Origin: Thiobacillus sp.
GTDB lineage: Bacteria > Pseudomonadota > Gammaproteobacteria > Burkholderiales > Thiobacillaceae
Reading direction: 5' to 3'
DNA: 13,085 nt
Assembly (NCBI GenBank): GCA_020216925.1
Contig: JAIWOL010000064.1
Coordinates: 1-13,085, forward strand
Shown: positions 6,781 through 13,085 of the stretch, in pieces
Layout of the letters: the number at the start of each line of letters is the position of its first letter
Numbering within the stretch: position 1 is the first letter of the stretch
Translations under genes and position numbers: made by a program
The notes under the pieces: generated by a model
Database searches by the model: none
Told to the model about the DNA's origin: nothing
Seen by the model: only the letters and a program-made list of their open reading frames with translations

Positions 6781-9700
6781 ATGCGGATCTGGGTGGGCGT
6801 GTTGGGCATGTGTGTGGCCATGGCGGCACAGGCGGCGGGCGTGGCGGCGTTCAGTCCGCAGGGCACGGTCAAGAACGTGCGTCAGGCCACGGCGCGTTTC
6901 GATGCGCCCATGGTCAGTCTGGGCGATCCCCGTGCGCCGTCCCCCTTCACCGTGGATTGTCCGGTCGCAGGCAGCGGCAAATGGCTGGACGAGCGCACCT
7001 GGGTTTACGACTTCGAACGCGACCTGCCGGGCGCGACGCGCTGCGCCTTCGGGCTGCGTGCCGGGATAAAGGACGCAGCGGGGCAGCCGCTCAAGCCGGA
7101 GACCTTTGGTTTCGACACCGGCGGCCCGCAGGCCGTCGCCACGCGGCCGTGGGACGGCTCCCGCATCGACGAGCGTCAGACTTTCCTGCTTGCCTTCGAC
7201 GCCCGGGTAAAACCCGGCACGCTCGCCGCGCGCGCCGCCTGCCGCGTGCGCGGACTGGCCGAGCGCATCGAGGTTGAAGTCCTGCAGGGCGCGCAACGCG
7301 ACGCTGCGCTGGCCCCGCTCAAGGCCAGGAACGATGCGTTGTTCCGCCGCCGCTTCGCGCCCAACGGCGATACCGTCGAAGTGCTGCGCTGCAAGCGGCC
7401 GCTGCCGAACGAAGCCGAAGTCAGCCTGGTGCTGGAAGCCGGCATCGAGGCGGGCAACGGGCTGGCCAGCGTCGAGCCGCAAACCTTCGATTACCTTGTG
7501 CGGCCGGCTTTCCGCCTGCGCGCGGTCTGCGACAAGGTGAATGCGCGCGCCGCGTGCAATCCGCTGACGGATATCCGCGTGAGTCTGGGCGGCGCAATCC
7601 GTCGCGACGACGCGGCGAAAATTCGCATCGACGGGGCGGGCCGCAGTTGGCGGCCCGTCATCGAGGATGAAAATCCGTGGGTCGAGGCGCTGATTTTCAA
7701 AGGGCCGTTTCCGGAAAAGGCCGCGCTCACGCTGTCGGTGCCGGCGGGCGTCCAGGATGACGACGGCCGCACGCTCGCCAATGCCGGACAGTTCCCGCTC
7801 GCGATCCGCACCGACGCCTATCCGCCGCTGGCCAAATTCTCCAGTCACTTCGGCGTGCTCGAAGCCGCCAACCCGGTGTTGCCGGTGACGCTGCGCAATC
7901 TGGAGACGTCCGCCGACGAACGCGCGCTGGCGCTGCCGGGCAAGCTCGCCGCGGTGCGCGAAGGCGACGACGCCATGATCATCGGCTGGCTGAAGCATCT
8001 GGAAAGCGTGCGCTACGGTCGCAGCGTGCCGAATGTCAACCCGAAAAAGCCACCCGCGCGGCAGCCGGAAAATACCTTCTCCGTGCTGGCAAACCTTGCC
8101 CCGGTCGGCGAATTTGCCGTGCCCAAGCCCAACGGCGGCAAGGCTTTCGAAGTCGTCGGCATTCCCCTGTCCGGCCCCGGTTTCTACGTCGTCGAACTGG
8201 CCAGCCCGCGCCTGGGCGCGACTTACCTCGACGGCAAAACGCCGTTCTTCACCCACACCGCAGCGCTCGTCACCAACCTCGTCGCGCACGCCAAGATCGG
8301 CCGCGAATCCTCGCTGGTTTGGGTGACAGCGCTGGATACCGGCCTGCCGGTTGCAGGCGCGCAGGTGGCGGTGCGCGACTGCGACGGCAGACCGGCGTGG
8401 GAAGGCACGACCGACGCGCAGGGCCGCGCGCGTATCGTCAATGCGCTGGGCAATGCCAAATCCTGCAAGCACTGGCCGGGCGGCTGGTTCGTGTCCGCGC
8501 GCGTCGAACGCGATCGCACGTTTACCCTCACTTCGTGGAACGACGGCATCGAATCCTGGCGCTTTGCGCTGCCGTCCGCCGAAACCTGGGTGCCCGACAT
8601 CGCCCACAGCGTGCTCGACCGCAGCCTCTTGCGCGCCGGCGACACGCTGGCGATGAAGCATTTCGTGCGCACCCGAACCGGCAGCGGATTCGCCGTGCCC
8701 GGCGCGAAAGCCCTGCCGGACAAGCTGACGCTCACCCACGTCGGCAGCGGCCAGACAATCACGCTGCCGGTGAAGTTCGACGCGCGCGGCACGGCAGATA
8801 CGCAGTGGAGGATCCCGCGTGAAGCCAGGCTCGGCGCCTACGACATCGCGCTCGTGCGCGGCGAGCGGAGCTGGCCGTCCGGCCAGTTCACCGTGTCCGC
8901 CTTCCGTCTGCCGACGATGCGGGCGCAGATCGGGCTGCCGAAGGCGACACTGGTTCGCGCCCGCAGCGCCGAAGTCGATGTCGGCGTGCAGTATCTCGCG
9001 GGCGGCGGCGCGGGCGGCCTGCCGGTCAAGCTGCGCAGTCTGGTCGAGCCGCTGCACTACGCACACCCGGATTTTCCCGACACCGTATTTGCCAACGGCA
9101 ACGTCGTCGAAGGCATCCAGCGCGACGAAGACATTTACGGGAATTTCGGCGAATTCGAGGACGGCGCCGACCCGGTGGCCGACGCCACGCAGGCCGGCCT
9201 CGCCCGGACCCAGTCCGCCACGCTCGACCGCGCGGGCGCGGCGCGGCTCACCGTCGCCGGCCTGCCGCAGCAGGACACGCTCGCCACCCTGCGGCTGGAA
9301 CTCGACTATGCCGACGCCAACGGCGTGACGCAGACCGCTTCGCAACGCACCACGCTGTGGCCCGGCGCGCGCATCCCCGGCATTCGCGTGCGCGACTGGA
9401 ATGCGCGCGACGCCCTGCGCTACACCCTGGTGGCGATCGACGCCGACGGCCGTATCGTCCCGAAAGCGCGGGTCGAATCCGATATTTATGTCGAACGCAC
9501 CTACAGCCACCGCAAACGTCTGGTCGGCGGTTTTTATGCTTACGAGAATGTGCGCGAGGTCCGCCGCGTGGCCGCGGGCTGCGCGGGCGAAACCGATGCG
9601 CGCGGCGAACTCGCCTGCGTCATCAAGCCGCCGGCAAAGGGCAGCCTCATCGTCCGCGCCAAAGCGGTCGACGCGGCGGGCAATGCGGTGTTTGCGCGGC

Positions 9701-12408
9701 GCGACCTGTGGGTGCCGGGCAGCGACGACGCCTGGTTTGCCGGCAGCGATTCCGACCGCATGGACGTGCTGCCCGAGCAGCCGCGGTACGAACCCGGCCA
9801 GGTCGCCGAACTGCAGGTGAAGCTGCCGTTCCGCAGCGCCACCGCGCTCGTCACCGTGGAACGTGAAGGCGTGCTCGACAGCTACGTCGTGTCGCTCACG
9901 GCCTCGAACGCCACCGTGCGCCTGCCGATCAAGGCGAACTACGCGCCCAACGTCGCGGTGTCGGTGATGGCGGTACGCGGCCGCGTCGGCGAACCCGCGC
10001 CGACCGCGCTGGTCGATCTGGGCAAGCCGGCGTACAAGCTCGGCGTCACTTCGCTGCGCGTGGGCGAACGCGGCTTTGCGCTGAAGGTGGAGGTGAAGAC
10101 GCCGCAGACCGTCTACAAGGTGCGCGACACGGTGCCGGCGACCATCGAGGTGGCGCGCGCCGACGGCGGCAAACTGCCGGCGGATGCCGAAGTCGCGGTG
10201 GCGGCGGTCGACGAGGCCCTGCTCGAACTTGCGCCCAACCCAAGCTGGAAACTGCTGGCCGCGATGATGGCGACGCGCCCGTGGGAAGTGGACACCGCCA
10301 CCGCGCAGATGCAGGTGGTGGGCAAGCGCCACTTCGGCCGCAAGAGTCTGCCGCCGGGCGGCGGCGGCGGCAAGCTGCCCACGCGCGAACTGTTCGACAC
10401 GCGCGTGCTGTGGCAGGCCCGCGTCAAGCTCGACGCCCGCGGCCGCGCCCAGATCAAGGTGCCGCTCAACGACAGTCTCACCCGTTTCCGCATCGTCGCC
10501 GTGGCCAACGCAGGCGACCGCTATTTCGGCGACGGGGCCGCCAGTGTGCAGACGCGGCAGGACGTGATGCTGCTGACGGGGCTGCCGCCGGTGGTGCGCG
10601 AGGGCGACACGTTCGACGCGCAGTTCACGGTGCGCAACGGCAGCGAGAAATCACAGACAGTCAGCCTGTCGCCGACGCTCAAGGCCGGCGACGCCCGGCT
10701 CGACGTGCCGTCCAGAACCCTGGCGCTGGCCCCCGGCGAAGCGAAAACGGTGGCCTGGCCGGTGAGCGTGCCGGCCGGCGCTGCGACGCTGGCCTGGCAG
10801 CTCGATGCCGCCGCCGGCGACGCCCGCGACAGCCTGAAAGTGACGCAGACCGTGCTGCCCGCCGTGCCCGTGCGCACCTTGCAGGCCACGTTGATTCAGA
10901 TGGATGGCAGCCAGCCCGACAGCGGTCACGTCGTCCGCATCGAGCGGCCGGCCGATGCGCTGGCCGGGCAGGGCGGCATCACGATCGACGCCTCGCCGCG
11001 TCTGGCCGGCAACCTGTCGGCGATGCGCGACTACATGCGGCGCTATCCCTACACCTGCATGGAACAGCGCGCCTCGCGCGCGCTGGCGCTGGACGACGCC
11101 GCGCTGTGGGCCGAGGCGATGCGCCGCCTGCCCATGCATCTCGACGCCCAGGGCCTGGTGCGCTACTTCCCGAGCGAAAACCTGCCCGGCGACACTGCGC
11201 TCACCGCCTACCTGCTTGCCAGCGCACACGCCGCACGCCGCGAACTGCCGCAGGACGCGAAGCTGGCCATGATCGAAGGCCTCAAGACCTATGTTGCCGG
11301 CCGCCTGCGCGATTCCGGCAGCGGCTTTGCCGACGGCAACGTGCGCAAGCTGGGCGCGATCGAGGCTCTCTCGCGTTATGGCGAAGCCACGCCCGACATG
11401 CTCGATGCGGTGCCGGTCACGCCCAACCAGTGGCCGAGTTCCGCGCTCATCGACTACATCTCCATTCTGCAGCGGCTCGCCAGCGTGCCCGCGCGCGAGG
11501 CAAAACGAAAAGAAGCCGTTGGCATCCTGCGGGCGCGCATGGCGCTGCGCGGCACCACGCTCGACTGGTCCACCCATGCACGCGACAGCCTGTGGTGGCT
11601 GATGGTATCGCCCGATCTCAACACGGCGCGCGCGCTCGACGTACTGCTCGCCGAACCTGCGCTACAGGCCGATCTCCCGCGCCTGGCGCGCGGCCTGATG
11701 GCGCGGCAGAAGCAGGGCCGCTGGGATCTCACCACGGCCAACGCCTGGGCGCGGATCGCGCTCGACCGCTTTGCCGCGCAGTTCGAGCAGGAATCGGTCA
11801 GCGGGCAGACGCGAGTCGAACTTGCCGGTGCCGCGCGCAGCATCGACTGGACGAAACCCGCGCCGCTGTTCCTGCCCTGGCCTGCCAGCGCCGGAACGCT
11901 GAAACTCAGCCAGACCGGCAGCGGCAAACCCTGGATTACCGTCACCAGCCGGGCGGCGATTCCGTTGCAAGCGCCGCTCGCCTCGGGCTACCGCGTCGCC
12001 CAGCGCATCGAGCCGGTGGAGCAGGCCGTGCCCGGCAAATGGTCGCGCGGCGATCTCGCGCGCGTGCGCGTCGAAATCGATGCGCAGGCCGACATGAGCT
12101 GGGTCGTGGTCGATGCGCCGGTCCCGGCGGGCACCACCATACTGGGCGGCGGTCTTGATACCGAATCCGCGCTGGCCGATCGCGGCAGCCGCGCCAGCGG
12201 CCGCGCCTGGCTGGCCTTCGAGGAACGTCCCTTCGACCGCTACCGCGCCTACTATGCCTGGGTGCCCAAGGGCCGCTTCGCGCTCGACTACACCGTGCGC
12301 CTCAACACGCCGGGCCGATTCAAGCTGCCGCCGGTGCGGGTCGAGGCCATGTACCAGCCCGGGCAGTTTGGCGAGTTGCCGCAAGCGGACTGGGTCGTGA
12401 TGCCGTGA
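6781..12408 (+). CDS. Large alpha-2-macroglobulin family protein with CMEQ thioester, exported
   Basis: Bacterial alpha-2-macroglobulins are thought to protect the cell by trapping foreign proteases: cleavage of a bait region changes the fold and a thioester covalently binds the attacker. This 1875-aa protein has a signal peptide, MRIWVGVLGMCVAMAAQA, probably cut near 18-19. LGMC is not a proper lipobox, so it is predicted soluble in the periplasm. After an extra N-terminal region come macroglobulin-type beta domains, including an MG2-like one from about 609 (HSVLDRSLLRAGDT). A bait-region domain ends with VAAVDEALLEL (1141-1151), followed by a probable bait segment with PPGGGGGK (1191-1198). 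An A2M domain starts at RELFDTRVLW. The thioester CMEQ (C1426-Q1429) opens a helical TED domain running to about 1710, and a C-terminal MG10-like domain contains RYRAYYAWVPKG. It is longer than E. coli YfhM (1653 aa). ATG 6781 is the only start matching the signal peptide. The stop overlaps pbpC. Confidence 0.93.
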   Translation: MRIWVGVLGMCVAMAAQAAGVAAFSPQGTVKNVRQATARFDAPMVSLGDPRAPSPFTVDCPVAGSGKWLDERTWVYDFERDLPGATRCAFGLRAGIKDAAGQPLKPETFGFDTGGPQAVATRPWDGSRIDERQTFLLAFDARVKPGTLAARAACRVRGLAERIEVEVLQGAQRDAALAPLKARNDALFRRRFAPNGDTVEVLRCKRPLPNEAEVSLVLEAGIEAGNGLASVEPQTFDYLVRPAFRLRAVCDKVNARAACNPLTDIRVSLGGAIRRDDAAKIRIDGAGRSWRPVIEDENPWVEALIFKGPFPEKAALTLSVPAGVQDDDGRTLANAGQFPLAIRTDAYPPLAKFSSHFGVLEAANPVLPVTLRNLETSADERALALPGKLAAVREGDDAMIIGWLKHLESVRYGRSVPNVNPKKPPARQPENTFSVLANLAPVGEFAVPKPNGGKAFEVVGIPLSGPGFYVVELASPRLGATYLDGKTPFFTHTAALVTNLVAHAKIGRESSLVWVTALDTGLPVAGAQVAVRDCDGRPAWEGTTDAQGRARIVNALGNAKSCKHWPGGWFVSARVERDRTFTLTSWNDGIESWRFALPSAETWVPDIAHSVLDRSLLRAGDTLAMKHFVRTRTGSGFAVPGAKALPDKLTLTHVGSGQTITLPVKFDARGTADTQWRIPREARLGAYDIALVRGERSWPSGQFTVSAFRLPTMRAQIGLPKATLVRARSAEVDVGVQYLAGGGAGGLPVKLRSLVEPLHYAHPDFPDTVFANGNVVEGIQRDEDIYGNFGEFEDGADPVADATQAGLARTQSATLDRAGAARLTVAGLPQQDTLATLRLELDYADANGVTQTASQRTTLWPGARIPGIRVRDWNARDALRYTLVAIDADGRIVPKARVESDIYVERTYSHRKRLVGGFYAYENVREVRRVAAGCAGETDARGELACVIKPPAKGSLIVRAKAVDAAGNAVFARRDLWVPGSDDAWFAGSDSDRMDVLPEQPRYEPGQVAELQVKLPFRSATALVTVEREGVLDSYVVSLTASNATVRLPIKANYAPNVAVSVMAVRGRVGEPAPTALVDLGKPAYKLGVTSLRVGERGFALKVEVKTPQTVYKVRDTVPATIEVARADGGKLPADAEVAVAAVDEALLELAPNPSWKLLAAMMATRPWEVDTATAQMQVVGKRHFGRKSLPPGGGGGKLPTRELFDTRVLWQARVKLDARGRAQIKVPLNDSLTRFRIVAVANAGDRYFGDGAASVQTRQDVMLLTGLPPVVREGDTFDAQFTVRNGSEKSQTVSLSPTLKAGDARLDVPSRTLALAPGEAKTVAWPVSVPAGAATLAWQLDAAAGDARDSLKVTQTVLPAVPVRTLQATLIQMDGSQPDSGHVVRIERPADALAGQGGITIDASPRLAGNLSAMRDYMRRYPYTCMEQRASRALALDDAALWAEAMRRLPMHLDAQGLVRYFPSENLPGDTALTAYLLASAHAARRELPQDAKLAMIEGLKTYVAGRLRDSGSGFADGNVRKLGAIEALSRYGEATPDMLDAVPVTPNQWPSSALIDYISILQRLASVPAREAKRKEAVGILRARMALRGTTLDWSTHARDSLWWLMVSPDLNTARALDVLLAEPALQADLPRLARGLMARQKQGRWDLTTANAWARIALDRFAAQFEQESVSGQTRVELAGAARSIDWTKPAPLFLPWPASAGTLKLSQTGSGKPWITVTSRAAIPLQAPLASGYRVAQRIEPVEQAVPGKWSRGDLARVRVEIDAQADMSWVVVDAPVPAGTTILGGGLDTESALADRGSRASGRAWLAFEERPFDRYRAYYAWVPKGRFALDYTVRLNTPGRFKLPPVRVEAMYQPGQFGELPQADWVVMP
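10357..10371 (+). repeat. (GGC)5 triplet repeat in the probable bait region
   Basis: Five consecutive GGC codons encode Gly 1193-1197 in SLPPGGGGGK, between the bait-region domain and the A2M domain. A flexible, protease-accessible segment is expected here. Slippage in this repeat would change linker length in frame without breaking the protein. Confidence 0.6.
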
Positions 12409-13085
12409 GATGGCTGGCCGCAGCCGGCCTCTGCATCGCCCTGGCCGGCTGCGGCGATGCGCCGGATCTCGCGGCGATCCAGCGTGCGCATCCGCCGTCC
12501 TCGGCCTGGCTGCTGGACCGCCACGGTGAGGCGATACAGGAAGTGCGCGTCGATTTCCGCGTGCGGCGCGGCGCGTGGCAGCCGCTCGCCGCGATCTCGC
12601 CTGCGTTGCAGGCGTCCGTGGTGCGCTTCGAGGACAAACGCTACTTCGACCACGGCGGCGTCGACTTCGCCGCAATGGGGCACGCCGCGTGGCAGAACCT
12701 CATCGGCGAGAAACGGCGCGGCGCGAGCACGCTGACAATGCAGCTCGCGGGATTTCTCGAACCCGGGCTAGCCTCGGGCGCGCACAAAACCGGGTGGGGA
12801 AAATTGCGCCAGATGCTTGCGGCGTGGCGGCTGGAACGCGCACTCGACAAGGCGCAGATCCTGGAGGCTTATCTCAATCTGGCGCCGTTTCGCGGCGAGA
12901 CGCGCGGCGTCGAAGCGGCGTCGGCCATGTTGTTCGGCAAGGGGGCAGCGGCGCTGTCGCGCGACGAAGCCCTGTTGCTCGCCGCACTGCTGCCTGCGCC
13001 GCAGGCGGACAGCCACACCGTGGCCGCGCGCGCCTGCCGCGGGGCGCGGCTGGCAGCGGCTGACTGTGCGCGCCTGGCGCGCCTC
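12405..13085 (+). CDS. pbpC: Penicillin-binding protein 1C, glycosyltransferase part (3' end missing)
   Basis: PBP1C is a class A-type peptidoglycan synthase whose N-terminal GT51 domain polymerises lipid II; the transpeptidase part would lie beyond the window. 227 residues are visible with no stop. The GTG start at 12405 overlaps the A2M stop (GTGA), indicating translational coupling; ATG 12410 is in a different frame. GT51 motifs are FEDKRYFDHGG (catalytic-type E76, D77), GASTLTMQLA at 106-115, and RLERALDKAQILEAYLN around 142-158 followed by PFRGETRGVEAA. The N-terminus, MRWLAAAGLCIALAGCGDAPD, looks like a lipoprotein signal with lipobox LAGC (C16) rather than the longer membrane anchor of E. 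coli PbpC. The A2M-pbpC pairing is widespread in proteobacteria, and the two are proposed to act together when the wall is breached. The family is sure; the lipid anchor is inferred. Confidence 0.93.
   Translation, partial: MRWLAAAGLCIALAGCGDAPDLAAIQRAHPPSSAWLLDRHGEAIQEVRVDFRVRRGAWQPLAAISPALQASVVRFEDKRYFDHGGVDFAAMGHAAWQNLIGEKRRGASTLTMQLAGFLEPGLASGAHKTGWGKLRQMLAAWRLERALDKAQILEAYLNLAPFRGETRGVEAASAMLFGKGAAALSRDEALLLAALLPAPQADSHTVAARACRGARLAAADCARLARL

Noticed and set aside
7638..7656. Perfect 7-bp inverted repeat GGGCCGC / GCGGCCC with a 5-base loop
   Set aside because: It lies well inside A2M coding sequence; such stems are common by chance in GC-rich DNA.
6763..10332. A 1189-codon open frame on the - strand opposite the A2M gene
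   Set aside because: It is an antisense shadow of a GC-rich gene: Arg/His/Ala/Gly-rich, no recognisable domain, and the + strand product has a signal peptide, bait domain and thioester.
10281..12158. A 625-codon + strand frame inside the A2M gene
   Set aside because: It is an out-of-frame, Arg/Ala-rich shadow, with the A2M frame clearly coding through the same region.

Overview
The window is strongly GC-rich by eye (not computed). It reads as ordinary chromosome of a betaproteobacterium, possibly a Nitrosomonadales/Thiobacillaceae-like organism. That placement is inferred from protein character (a two-ACT-domain IlvA, an E. coli-like bifunctional Cca with an HD domain, a large CMEQ-type alpha-2-macroglobulin next to PbpC) and from the slt / NDUFA9-like / cca gene order, which I recall from betaproteobacteria. 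I did no database comparison. I see no tRNA, rRNA, CRISPR array, insertion sequence or phage gene. All confident genes lie on the + strand.

Layout. Positions 3-1475 hold the 3' part of ilvA (threonine deaminase, isoleucine pathway). It is followed by a 176-base gap with a short hairpin and a possible convergent 31-codon ORF on the - strand. Positions 1652-5917 are a tight three-gene run: slt (periplasmic soluble lytic transglycosylase), an extended-SDR protein of the complex I NDUFA9-like family, and cca (tRNA CCA-adding enzyme). The slt-NDUFA9 gap is 35 bases and contains a perfect 16-base palindrome; the NDUFA9-cca gap is 10 bases. Positions 5973-6719 encode a ferredoxin/flavodoxin-NADP+ reductase (fpr) with its own ribosome binding site.

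Positions 6781-13085 are a cell-envelope pair: a very long (1875 aa) alpha-2-macroglobulin family protein with an intact CMEQ thioester, overlapping by three bases (GTGA) the start of pbpC (penicillin-binding protein 1C), which runs off the window. Bacterial A2M is thought to trap proteases entering the periplasm, while its PbpC partner makes or repairs peptidoglycan. With slt, the window carries both glycan-cleaving and glycan-making functions.

I found no wholly new system. The points most worth a second look are: (1) an apparent swap of membrane anchoring, with no lipobox on the A2M but a good one (LAGC) on PbpC, the reverse of what I recall for E. coli YfhM/PbpC; (2) a G9 tract in the A2M leader that overlaps the ribosome binding site; (3) an A9 run containing A AAA AAA in the NDUFA9-like gene; (4) a 21-residue insertion in the same protein; and (5) the palindrome between slt and that gene.
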